A DNA stretch of 64,000 nt from Lichenostomus cassidix (taxonomy: Eukaryota > Chordata > Aves > Passeriformes > Meliphagidae). The stretch covers positions 7,672,380-7,736,379 of the forward strand of contig CM039181.1 of NCBI GenBank assembly GCA_008360975.2, given 5' to 3'. The translations under genes and the position numbers were made by a program. Shown one piece after another: positions 50,101 to 62,572 of this stretch. Under the pieces are notes generated by a model, which saw only the letters and a program-made list of their open reading frames with translations, did not search any database and was not told the DNA's origin. Numbering within the stretch: the stretch's first letter is position 1; the number at the start of each line of letters is the position of its first letter.

Positions 50101-53100
50101 TCAGAGACAGACAACACAAGAAGCTGTCAGGGCAGTGATGGTTTCCTTAACAATAAAAGATATAGAATATCATCCCATCAACTTTCCAGTCAGTACAATG
50201 AGCTATCAAAAAGGAAATGGGAGGTTCCATGACCTTCAATCAGTCTCTTGAGCTTTTGAGTTACTGCTTTTACTGCTTTTGATTTACTTTGCTAAATCTG
50301 CTGTTTGCAACCACTTTCTCTTGGCCTAACAGATAGATGAGCAGCTAGACAGTATTGCTGGCCACCTTGGTACTGAGACACTTGGCAAAGAGATGCTGCA
50401 GGAAGAGATGAGTAACTCTTCCCTTGAGAACAACGAACAAATAACTCAGAGGGGTGCTAAGACTCTGTATGCATGGGAGGAGTTCCTCTTCTGTCACTGA
50501 AACTGTAAAATTAAGCCTATCATCACTGTTAAATTTTCATTTTTCCAGCAGGTCCTCCTATAAATCCATTAAAATTTGGTATTCCCTTTATATTTGCATT
50601 ATCTACTTTCAGCTGCCTTTGCTTACAGTTACTTCCAACTTTTATTTTAAATTTGCCTTGAGAAACTGGGGCAAAAATTTACAAGAGCAACCATGAATAA
50701 AGATAAGGAGCTGGGCAGTTGCAACTGTGCCATCCAAGTTAGTATGTGGCTCAGACAGTGGTTTGGGTCCTAGCAAATCTTATATTCTTATTCCGGTGAT
50801 ATCTCTATTTCAGTGACAAGCAGAGATGTGATGTAGGGATGGATATTCCACAAAAATATGTGGAAGAAATGCTGGTCTGTGTGTAGCTCCCTAAGTAAAC
50901 TGACATACTTGTTGGGGAAATTAAAATTTGGAGTATGAGAGCCAATCTGGAGCTGAAGACACACGAGAGGGATTTTCATGCAATTGCAATGGCTGTAGTG
51001 AAATAAATGATTGTGCAAACTGATATCGACATTACCAAAGCCTTGGCTATCTCTCTAGGACATGAGGATTCTCATCTCATAAGCTAACAACCATTGCACA
51101 AACAAGAGGGAGTAATTACCTCATTATATATTGTGGCACCTCTGGTGTATCTCTCACCTCTGCTCTGGCTCTGTAGGGAGCAGCCTTACCAAGGTGTCTT
51201 CCAAAAGCAAGCCTTTCCTTCTGAAGGAGAGAACATGTCAAAATAATTCGTCAAAGATATATTTAAAGAATATTTGTGCTTCTCATTTCTGATAGTTCAT
51301 GAAAGTTCCTGCCCCTGAGCAGCTATTGTGTGTTTCTGTCTGGGGAGTCCCAGGCCTGCCTCCCCAGCTCAATCTTTGAAACACCATACAAATTAAAATA
51401 CTCTGTTTGTTTGAAAAGAAGTGTCTTGGTTGGGACAGGATGAAGCTACACAGACTGCTGCTCTGTCCACTTTTGAAAACAAGTTCAGTTTAAACTTCTG
51501 TTGTAAAAGTGTGGTGGGCACACTTGATGGAAGTGAAACACTCTTGTGCTCAAGTCTCAGTGGATGTGTCAGTTTTAGACATCTTGGGATCAAAAAGAGA
51601 AGAGGCAAAATGAGGGCCAGAAATAGTTCCATCGTTATTTTTTATTCAATTTTCAGCATTTCATTTGGAACAGTTTCTATTTTTTTTTGTTTGTGTAATA
51701 GTTATTTTGTCTGAAAATTTACACTGGAAAAATTACTGTAATCTGAATAATTATCTCCTTTCCCTCTCCTAAGAATCCCACAGCAGATACAATGTGTTTG
51801 TATTTAGTGATATACAAAATTATATAAAAAAATGTTAAGGCTGAGGAACACGTTGTGTGTTTCACTGCAGTTCACTCTTGACCTGTGTGAAATTAAATAG
51901 TTGCTATGATATTTAAAGATGGGTCTTCAAAATGCCATTAAAGACACTATTTTCTTTCTTTGCTAGTAAGATTATGCTAGTTTCCATACTGTGTCACAGT
52001 TATCAGTATGTGACTACACTACATTTTACTACTAGATATTCCCAATCTATTTTTTTGCCTTTTCACTGGTGCTAATCCCTGTTCAAAGCACTGTCCCAGT
52101 ACAACTGAGGGTTGTGTATGCTGGGACTCCTTGTGGGAAGGAGTCCTAGAGGGGGAGAGGAAATGCCTTAAGGCTTGATACACTGAAAACACAGCAAGTG
52201 AAAATACAGCCTGTATTAGAGAGAATGTAGTTAATTTTGTTCTGACAAACACTTCCCATTAGAAATTTGGGGGTTCTCATGTTGGGTTAATGAATAACTG
52301 CCTGAGCTCTGTGAGTTTTCATGATGTGAAATCCTGTCTGTGAGAACTTTGTAAGGTCCAAGTGCAATAATTGAGCTTTAATCACAAAAAAAACTTCCAT
52401 CCCACATGACTCAACGTTTAGAACAGGTTGATTGGGATGGAACCTCAGCCTGGAGACACCAGGGGCTCCCCAGGGGACTTTTCCTGCAGCTCTGCAGTTG
52501 AACTGCCTGGGACAGACAGGCACATCCATGTGGCACGAGGATAAGAGCATTCCATGTGGAGAGAGCACTGCCCATTGGGTTTGTTATTCTGGAGCAGGAT
52601 CTAATGTTATTAACCCTGAAAGAGCTTCAAAAAGTCAGACTTAATTTTGACTTTTGATTTTGTATGCTCTTCCTCTTTCTTCTTTTGTTTTCTTTTGGGC
52701 AGGTGGTCTGTGATCTGCAGGCTCCTGACGGGAATATTTAAAATTTTAGCAAAACTGTAGTTGTATTTTCTTTTAATACCTGAAGACACTATTACTAATA
52801 TTGGGAGTTTAAAGCCTTGTAAAAATGTTTTTCTTTTCACAAACAGTAAAAAATAACTACTTTATTAAATTAAGATATTTATTAGAATATTTATTTATTT
52901 ATACTTGCATAATTTGGTTTATGAGATAATACAACCTCTAAATGGTTAGTTGGTTTTGTCACATTTCGTCATCTGCCAAATAATTTGACAAATTTGCCAT
53001 AAACTCCCTGACACTTTTGCTCAAAAGAGTTAGTTTTCTTCATTCTTTGCTGCCAGACAGGTCATGTATCTTTTCAGGCCTGAAGAATTTCTATCAGCTA

Positions 53101-53803
53101 TTTAAATGCAAGGCCACAAAGAGAAAGCCAGACTCAGGCTGAACCGGGGTGATTCAGGACCAAAGGAGCTGCAGCACATAATTAAACAGTAACTTCACCC
53201 TGCTGCAGACTTTATACTCACAAGCAGTGTAAACTGGCTGCTTTTCCACTAAAAAAGGGGAATGTGCACAGTTATCAGACAAGGATAACTGTTATCAGAC
53301 AAGATGCCATCAGCACAAGGATGAGGAAAATGGTTAACCAGTGAGACTTAAAAAGTTTTTTGTTTTTTTCCTGCTGCTTAGGCAGGGAATTTGCCCAAAG
53401 ATGGCTGCTGGCAGTTCCCTGCTGCCGAGGGAAGAGGATGCATCCCAGCTTCCCAGCTCTCGGTGGCGGCAGGGAAAGAAAGGGCAGAGCTGGGCATCGC
53501 TCTCCCCTTGGCGCTAATGGCAGCCGCCTTTGCTTTTACTGCCTGCAGCTGGGCTCGGAGCCAAGGGAATTATATACAGCCATGGCTGTGTGCTGAAAGG
53601 AGCAGGAGGAGGAAGGGTAATCTTTCTCAAGGCTTCTTGCACCTCTCTCTGATGTTGCCCTCGGCGGCAAGTTTCTCTTCACCTGTGAAACAGCTCACAG
53701 TACTAAAACGGGATGGGGAGATGCTGTGAGCTCGGTTTTAGGGCGGTAAAAGGCATGTGGCACAAAGCAGCCATATCGCTGTGTTGGCCCTTAGACAAGG
53801 AGG

Positions 53804-53830
53804 TCATCCATCCATCTATCCATCCATCCC
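53804..53830. repeat. (CCAT)n simple repeat
   Basis: Six to seven CATC/TCCA tetranucleotide units are broken by one CTAT unit. Confidence 0.9.
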
Positions 53831-55766
53831 CACCCCGTGCAGCTGAGAGCACCAGCAGGGAAACCTCCGAGCTGGAGTCACCAGCAGCTTGTGGCTTTGG
53901 AGCTGAGCAGGGGCTGAGCACAGCACAGGCCTTGCTGGCAAGTTTGATCTCCTGGTGTAACTTAGTGATTTTTTATATTAATAATTCTTATATGAGGTGG
54001 TGTTGAATTTGATGGGAGAAGAAATATCCTATTGGCAACAAGTGGGTTTTTGGATGGTTTTCAGAGAAGTGCCTCAAAGGAGCAGGCTGTGTGGTTGTGA
54101 TGCTTCTGAGGCACAAGTTTGATGGTGAATGAAGAAGATGCACACAGGGATGTGATTATACTGATGAAGGCAGCACTGCAGCATTTTCCTACTGTAAATA
54201 CATGGGCAAAGAGGCAGAGGGAGGAGAATAGCCTGGAGCTGCCACAGCACTGCCTGCAAACCAGAAGCACACAAAGCAGCAGTACCTGGAGGGTTCTCAG
54301 CAGACCCTTTCTGAGGTTCTGCACAGGTGCCATTGCCCTTTGGAAGGGGTGTGTGCAGAGCAATATGCACAAGTTTGTGCAACTGCCTGGGATTAAAAAG
54401 CATTTTTTTCTGCAGGATGTATTTGGTCATGACTATTCATTTGTTTGTTTATTGGCATCTAGTGCTGAAATGGAGTCATACCAACTTTTATCTTCTCTAA
54501 ACCAGATGGGCAGCTTTCCCAAGATGCTGGGTTCCTGCTTTGCCTTCAAGCCTGCTGCTGTGATGGGCTTTAGCTGGCTGGCAGACTGCTGCCTGTGCTG
54601 TGCAGGTAGCCTGGTGTCTGCTGGGGGGCTGATGGAAAGGAATTTGGAGCCATTTCCATGTCTTTGAAGGTGTTTCTGGCTCTGGCAGTTAGCTGACAGC
54701 GAGGTCTGTTTCCCCTTATTTCTTGTGCATCTCCTCGCTCAGTGGGGTTGTTTCCTGTCGTAACTTGCAGGGTTTGCCTTGCAGCCTTCCCACTTATCCC
54801 TTCTTTCTCTTGCTTTGACCACAGGGAGTTCTCTGAGCATAAAATCATTTCTGCCCACGTTCACGGCCTTGAAAAACAATCTTATGAGGGAGGTCAGTTT
54901 ATTGTAGCAATACCCAGGGATTTAGGCAAACTCAAGAACTCATATTTCATACTTTGTCCAAGGAAACACATAAGAAGGTGTAACTTTTGCCCTGAAGACC
55001 TGTAACAGTAAATTCTGCCTGGTGCATCCTCTAAAGTTATCAGGGGATGTAAGTTATAGCTTCCAGGAAGAACAATGGATTCAAATCAATGAAATGCTGT
55101 AGGTAACTCATCTGACTGGTGGGAATAAATTGAAAAAGGAGGAGGAACGGAGTGCATTTGCACTGGGGGGTGACAAAGGTTTGAGCAGCTCAGTGGCCGC
55201 TGATTTGCTACACTGCACTTGTACCAGTGAGGAAGAGATCTCGGTAGTGCCTGGGACTCCACCTGAGGGAATGAGGGTGGAGGTTTGGGCTTCAGAGAGC
55301 ACTGTTTGATCCTTAATTTAACCAAAATTCACATGAATTCTTGATTTTATGCACGTTGGGATTTCTTTCAAAACCAGTGGAAATACTCGAGGATATTAGC
55401 CTTTGCCAGGCTATGACTTGGAAACTAATACAATTTCTGTGATTCAGTTGATTTTTATTTTTGAATGTGTCATGTTGTGGGCGAGAGAATATCCCAAGGA
55501 CCTTTGTTTTGTACACAGAAGTGTTTCAGCCTCTGTAGTTTAAAAGCAAAAAAACAACCAGCCAACCAAAAACGCACCAAAAAAGTGAAACTACCAAGCA
55601 ACAGCTAAGTTTGAAAGCAAGAAAGGATTTGCTTGCTAAATAACCTCAGACTGAGCATGTTTTACTGTTGAACACTGGCACTTCATTTAGATTTATCCAT
55701 CGCAAGTTTATATTTTATGCAAAGACAAACACACACCAAAAAAGAGCATCTTTGTTTTTTTTGCAG

Positions 55767-55853
55767 AGAGTTGGATTGAGCGATGTCTCAATGAAAGTGA
55801 AAACAAACGTTATTCCAGTCACACCTCTCTGGGGAATGTTTCTAACGATGAAA
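55767..55853 (+). CDS. RFX4: RFX4 coding exon 2
   Basis: Two bases finish the Glu codon from exon 1. Then 28 codons run from [20 protein letters not shown] to GNVSNDE, and one base begins an Asn codon. The acceptor is TTTGCAG and the donor is GTAAGT at 55854. The peptide matches the acidic, serine-rich N-terminal region of RFX4 that precedes its DNA-binding domain. The exon is 87 nt, a multiple of three, so skipping it would keep the frame. Confidence 0.97.
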
Positions 55854-58800
55854 GTAAGTAACTTGTCATTTGTTTAAAGTGAATATGAATGTGTTCAAGT
55901 GCTCATTTCCAGCTAAATAAGTTGCTAAAACTCGATGATATTTTTAGTGCTGTGTAGTTTAACGAGTCAACTCACTTGACATATTCAACAGTTTTATTAA
56001 TTTTTTTCTGGAATATTTGCATTTTTTAAAAGGAAATAATGCTGTCTTTTACTTAAAACAGCCAGGAGAATTTCTGTGCCACCGAATAAAGGTTGGGTGA
56101 CTAAAATGTGCTGTTAGTATCAGCTTAGGAGAAAAACCACCTGTTTTTCTTTTCACTGAACACCATGTAGTCTAAATACAGAAAATAATTTGTGCTGGTT
56201 TCCAATACTACTATATCAAAACATGAATTAAAAAATCTTTCCTTCAAGAATTAAACCATCATGAGATTAAAAAAATCACATACTAAAACATGATATTGCT
56301 TTCTTTTCAGTCAGGAGAGGAAACAATCATCAATACAGCAGATTTTAAAATACCTATTATTTTCTTTTCCAGTGATAGTAATTTTAGATCTTGATTTTTA
56401 GCAATAGCAGGTAATCAAAACAACTTCAAAGTAGTTTAAAATAACCAAATGGTTTATTTTTGAAATTGCACAACAATTTCTAGCATACCATTTAGTTTTC
56501 CCTGTTTATGCAATTCCTATTCTGCTTAATTTGCCTGAAGCAAAATACTCTTCATGCTAGTTTTTTTCTCAGGACTTCACATATTCATGTTACAAGATAT
56601 TAATGCAGATTCAATTATTTAATCCAGCAACTAGTAATTTACATTTCCTAAATATGAGTTTAGAAAGTGTATTTTAAATAAATAAATTACTGAAATTCCC
56701 TTTTACATTTTTTACATTTTAAGAAAATTATTTATTTTGATGTCATGGTAAAATTATATGCCTTGTAGCACAATCTTGTAAGAGATCCTGAAATTTGCTG
56801 TATTTGTAAGAGATCCTGAAATTTGTAAGGGGCCTTACTCTTATTTGTCTAGGGATATCTTTTGAGGCAATATTTCTGAAGGAGAGGGAGATGTTAGTAG
56901 AAGCATGGGATTTATTCATGACTCCCAAGATAAGAACAGTGGATAAGAACCTTTAAAGATAGACAATGAAACTGGGAGAGGTTTGGGGATTTTCTTTTTA
57001 AAAATTAAGGAATAGAAATTATCTTTAAAAAAGGAATGTAGTGTAGTGAACATACAAACATCAGCTTGTTATTTTGAATTTTTGAGAACCCGTGAGATAT
57101 ACAAAGTCCATTTCACTCTGATGCGACTGAGAAAGTGATGGAAGAAATCTGTAATAAATGAGATGTGCTTCAGCCTCTTCATGGGGTCAGAATTCAGGAT
57201 TGTTGTGTGTGCTTTAAATGTGAGCATGAGAAACTTCCACCCAGCTGTGGCCAGTAAAAACAGGACCTGTGTTTAACCAGAGCAGGTGGTGCAGGCAGTG
57301 GCATTGAGAAGATGAGCTGCTGGTTCATTCTGCTTTCTGCTCCTGGAATCAAGGGACAAGCAGTGATAATGAAAAGCCGTGAATTCAGAGCTGATAAAAC
57401 AAATACAGAAATGAATTTGTTCCACTGTTCATGTGCAGAAGACATTGTCACGGCATATAATGGAAACCCAAATGAGAGGCAGAGTTGATTTTATCTAGCT
57501 TCCTTCTTAATAGCCAGTTCTTCCAGATGCTTCCTTTGCACTGATTACCAGCATTTCTGCAGTGCAGATAAGAGAATTAATCCACCTGAAAAGTCATCCT
57601 TGTTTTGAGGGGGAGGTGAGGGAGGGAAGAAGGTGAAGAGGAAGAAGGAGGAAAGCAAAATAAGCCACAGCAGCCAGACCAATAATCTGAGACATCCAGA
57701 ACAAACTAGAAGTTTCACCACAGAAATCATTGTCCTACTTGCTTCTTTCTAGCCCTTGAGTTCCTTCTGACATTTTTATAATGGTGCCCTCACACCAACC
57801 AGGAAATTTCCAAACCATTCTGTCACTCTTTGTCCAGCTTCTGTCATACATTTACAAACAAAGCAGGAGGCAAGATGTTTTGAGAAAACCCACGTAACCC
57901 TGTTTGAATTCTTCAGAATGGTGGTCAAATTGCTGTTGTCAGTGTAGCTCCAGTTCTCATCTGCAACCAAAAGAAAGCATCATCCCCCTTTCTCTTGACT
58001 AGTTTTTGTCTCTACACACATGAGGTTGGCTGGACTACCAGAGAAAATGTGGGTTTGGTTGTCAGTTGGGGTTTTTTTTGACCTTGGCTCGACTGAAGAT
58101 TATGAGAACTTGTGCTGTGAACTGATAATGTTCTTACTGAGAATACCACTTGCTCTTGTGACTGTTTTCCTCCTGGATTATTTTAGAGTTCATAGGATTT
58201 TAGGACAGGAGTAATAGTTCAGCTGCTCTCCTTTTCTACAGCTGAGCTATGCTACAGAACCATACTTCAGGCCACAGGGGTCCTTTGCAATCTTCCATTC
58301 TCATCCAGATACCTCCAGGCCTCTTGAACCTGCATTACACTGTGAAAAGAAGTGATGATTCATAGCCATGGATCTCTGTGCTTCTTGGGGTTCTTCCTAC
58401 CCTTTTGGAGCATTTGATGTCCTCTTCCAAACCATAGCTTCTACATTCTAATATAAAAATTACCACTAAATTTTATTTCATTTTCCAGTTTTTAAAACAT
58501 TTTTTTCCACCTACCAGTTCCACATTCTGCGTTAGTCAAAAGATTCACAGGAAAAGGGAATGGTACAAACTTGTAGCCAATAATTTTAAAAAACCCAACC
58601 CCAGAACATTTTCTGTGTACTTTGCATTGAACCAGATGATCCAAACTGAAATAGGGGCCTGGAAGAACACAAATAAAGGCTTATGAGAGTTTCAACTTCA
58701 GTTCCATGGGGAAGGAATTGTGATGTTACTTGATGAAGTGGAAGGGTTGCTTGTCCAAATTTTCTTGCTTATTTGGAAATGTGAATGTAGACAGTTCCTA

Positions 58801-61800
58801 TGAGAACAAAGAAAATATTCAGACCACTTTTTGTACTTGAAAAGTGATGTTCAAAATCCATGTTCACACTGGCTGTAATGGACTTATCCAGCAGCTTCAT
58901 TTTTTGTTTGAACTAAACCTCTTATTCTTCCATTTATAAAAAAAGTTTACAAAAGAGCTACTTATTTTCACTGAAATTTTCCTTGGAGAATTTTTTTTCT
59001 TTTTCAGTCATACCTACTCAGTGAGAACAATGCCCCCATTTCTCAGAGGACTTTAAAACATCCCACTGTTCTAAAAGCATGGAATACATGCTAATGAGCC
59101 TGAATGTCATTTATGGCTACATGTAAGTAAGAGATGAGATAGTTCTTACTATAATTTAATTTTAGCTAAGGCCAAATCACTTCTGAGAACAGTCAGATTT
59201 GGCCTGCAGGGGCTACAGAGGAAGAGGCTATTCCTCTGAAAAGCATGGAGCTACCTGAGCTAAGGGAAGGATTTTATCCAAATAAAGATCCTAACATGTT
59301 AGCTCCTTTGTGGTTTTGGGACACATGCAGGCAGCACTGGAAAGCACAGGGCTCTTCAGTTAGCTCCACAGTGGAAAGAAGAACTTAGTTCCATTTTAGT
59401 TACGACAAACACATTGACATAACCCTTGAGAGAAAGGTTTGTGTTCACTTGGGGTTGTTCCACTCCTGTGGTTAAGGCAGCAGGCTCAAAGAGCTGCTGA
59501 GCATAGCTCCTGTTGTCTCCATGTCTTGCACCAAGAAGCAAGAGATCCCTTGAGCTGTACCTAGAATCACACAGCAGAAGTTGGAGGAATACCACTGAGA
59601 GCTCAGGGAAAGTCACAAACATGCAAAAGATACAAACAGATCTCTGCTTCAGTGGCTTTGAAACAGAATTTTGAAAGTAAGCTGGAGCTGTTAGCAAAGA
59701 AACTTGCATGGAGTTTGGGAAGAAAAAGATTCTCTGGAAGCCAAGAAATACTGTTTTTCTAGAGCATTGATGATCCCTGGTTTTAATATGTTTGAAGGCC
59801 CCTTCTATTCTGAGAGTTTCACTAGCAATTGTCTGAGCTATTACCTGCAGTCAGTTTGGGGTGAGCAGCAGGTTTTCCACCTGATCAGGTACCTTGAAGA
59901 CACCTTTCCTTGGGATTCTGGCAGTGGAGTGAGCACACTAGGTGGGTTCCTCCCTGGGGAGAACACCTGCAACTGTGTGAACACCTGCAGCTGTGAATCA
60001 GAACAAGATTTTTCCTTCTGGCTTCAAGCCCTTTTGGATTTGTCACAGAATTATTGTCACGTCTCGTCTTTGATAGTTCTTTGACTTCTTTTCAGTGAGT
60101 TTATTTCCTTTCCCTACAAAACAGATTGGATTTTAAAAGTATTGAATTTTAAAAGGTATGAGCTCATTTTAATCTGCAGTATTGTTTTGATGGGAATTGG
60201 TAAAATGACATCCAAAAAGTAAGAAGTGCTGTTTTCCCTTCCCTCTTTCATGCTAGACAAAGTGATCTGGCATCAGACCTGAGTCAAGAGTTACATAAAA
60301 CATTCCCTGCTCAATATGGATGCCATTAGGTGCCGTGCTGCTAGCTAAAATATTAGAAATAGAGATATTTATTACTTTTTGCTAGTCTGTTATCTGATGA
60401 GATGATATTGTTAAACTATGTAAGTTAGAATTAAGTGCTTGTATATGTAATACTGAAAGTCTGGATTTCTAGGTCCTGTCTATTCCTGTACTATCTGCAA
60501 TTCTTTCCAACTTTTTAGTAGAAAAGTGAAAGTCTGGCTGACAGCTGGTCCATTGGCAGGAAACAAAGTTGCACTGTTTTCTTGTACAGAGAATTGATTT
60601 TGGGGAGACAAGCATTAACTCTGTGAAAAATTTAGCTTTGTTGAAAATCCAGTTGTTCAATGGGTAATATTTTATGGAAAATAATGCTTAAAGAAATTTT
60701 TCGAGTTCAGTGAGAAGTCTATCATTCTCCTTCTTGGTTTTAAGGGACAGTTAGTGGAGGATGCTGAAGAGTCTTGCAGAAGGATCCCCAGGAAGCAAAC
60801 AGACCTGAGGAGGGAGATAAAAATTGCAGTTTATGACCCAATTGTTAGTTTGTGTTGCTAAAACAAATCCTTAGGAGGGAGGAGCTGAGTATGGCTGGCT
60901 GGAAGTGTGTCTGAGGGCAGGTTGGGTAAAGCAGCAGCTGCTCACAGGTGCTCCCTCTTAATGCAAGTGAAAAACAGCTGCGGGAAGAAGGGAAAGGGTG
61001 GAGAGACTCTAATATTGTGTAACTTAGATATTGATTTGATGTCTGATGTCTGCCATATATCCAGAGGGAAATTCAGTCCCGTTAGCACAGGTGGAAACCA
61101 TCCCATCCCAGGTCCTTGGGCTTGCGGGGCCACTCGGCATTGGGTTTGCTGCACACCGAGCTCCTGTTTAGGAAAAACAAATGAAAACCACAATTTAGAA
61201 GTGATTTGAGATGCGTATGTTGGTCCTGCGGCTGAATGAAAGCGATCCCTGAAAGGCAGGGAGGGAATGTGCAGCCCAATAATTAGGGGTCATTGTCATG
61301 CAGATGCAGAGGGGGGCTGCGGAATGGGATTTCCTGACTCTCCCGAGGATAAAGGATGCTCGGGGAGCACAGCTTCCCGTGAGCTATGGGAAATCCTGTG
61401 GGAGCAGGGCACACCCAGAGCCTGCCCAGGTGGGCTGGGGTTTGTGGGTTTGGATCCTGGACAGCTCTAAAGGCCTCCCGAGAGGGGCTGATGTGCAGAG
61501 GAGATGCAGCCAGCATCCTCAGGGCTAACTTCGGAAAGTTAATTACACGAAGAAATGCGACTCGCAGAGTGGTGTACAGTTTTGCCTCATTGTTTAGGTA
61601 TCAAAGCCATCTATGCTGGATGCTTTCATTGAGGACAAAGTTGTTAAAATATCGAAATGTGTTTGATACAACAGTGTTTTGCACAGACTGCCTTTCTGGA
61701 GCTGCTGGTTGTGCTGCACTCCACCTTCACTCAGGAATGTTTTATACATTTAACAAAATACAACTTCATAGGAATTATTCTATACATATTTCTGTATTGT

Positions 61801-62511
61801 TTCAAAAGAACAAATGTGAACTAGGAATGATCCAATATTTGAAGTTTTATTTTAATTATCTTTTCCTTTATTCACCTTTTATCCAAATTTTTGGAAAGTC
61901 AGCAAATCAGAGTTGCCTTGGAAACAGTTAATGGGGAATATTATCAGAGAAATGACCTGAAAAGGAATAAAGTATATTACAGAATATATACTTCTTCTCA
62001 TTCAGAATTCATCTCTGTAAATTTATAAACATCTAGTGCATAGTTTATGTTAGGCTCAAACAATGGGTGCACCCTATTAGTTTAAATGGCTTATCTAATA
62101 TAAAACTTGGATAAAACAACAGTTCCCTTATAGCCAGTGAAACTGTTCACATGTTCTGAAATGCTGCTAGACATCTAAGAGTTGCTTTTTATAATATAAA
62201 TTTATCATTTCCAGTGTCATTCCTCCTAGGCACCACTCTGCTCCTGCTATCAGTGATATTTGCAGGGTTTATCACCTTAAGCAGTATCTACAGATGGTAG
62301 TTCAGGGAACATCATTATTTGAATTTCCAAAATTTAGCCAATATTTTGAGAGAGCTTTGACACTTGAGAACATTTAATTTTTTTAAAAAATATTTAATTA
62401 ATTAAAATTCTTACAATTCATAAATTATTTATTTTTTAAAAAACAGTTCATGAATTCCTGAGAAATTCCTGCTGAAATTACATAGTGGTTTTTTTGTTTG
62501 TTTCTTAACAG
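55854..62511 (+). other. RFX4: RFX4 intron 2
   Basis: This 6.7-kb intron has donor GTAAGT and acceptor TCTTAACAG. It contains a 28-bp-period two-copy repeat (56777-56825), a purine-rich tract near 57608-57658 and an octamer-containing stretch near 59040-59125. A modestly CpG-containing patch lies at about 61250-61530. Open frames such as 61386-61931 have no recognisable product. Confidence 0.85.
56777..56825. repeat. Two-copy repeat, 28-bp period
   Basis: TGTAAGAGATCCTGAAATTT occurs at 56777 and again at 56805, exactly matching, separated by a short CTGTAT-containing spacer. Confidence 0.9.
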
Positions 62512-62572
62512 ATGAGGAAAAAGAAAATAATAGAGCATCGAAACCGCATTCAACTCCAGCTACACTGCAATG
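62512..62572 (+). CDS. RFX4: RFX4 coding exon 3
   Basis: Two bases finish the Asn codon, then 19 codons ([19 protein letters not shown]), then two bases of a Trp codon left open at the donor GTAAGA (62573). The sequence ends just where the RFX winged-helix DNA-binding domain of other vertebrates begins (an LQWLEENYE-type start), so that domain is outside the window. With exons 1 and 2, 63 complete N-terminal codons of RFX4 are seen. Confidence 0.97.

Larger units (their letters stand above)
37155..55766 (+). other. RFX4: RFX4 intron 1 (18.6 kb)
   Basis: The donor is GTAAGT and the acceptor is TTTGCAG. After the CpG blocks the intron is ordinary AT-leaning sequence. Notable contents are candidate regulatory stretches (39030-39350, 40500-40860, 42960-43510), an AT stem-loop (44066-44108), A/T runs (44342-44356, 45063-45078), a GC-rich patch with promoter-like words (53380-53720) and a (CCAT)n tract. 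The longest open frame, 54119-54667 (182 codons), has no recognisable domain. No RNA gene was seen. Confidence 0.8.

Noticed and set aside
54119..54667. Open frame of 182 codons in RFX4 intron 1
   Set aside because: No recognisable domain, no splice framing to RFX4, and ordinary intronic composition.
61386..61931. Open frame of 181 codons in RFX4 intron 2
   Set aside because: The composition shifts from GC-rich to AT-rich midway, and there is no domain or promoter evidence.
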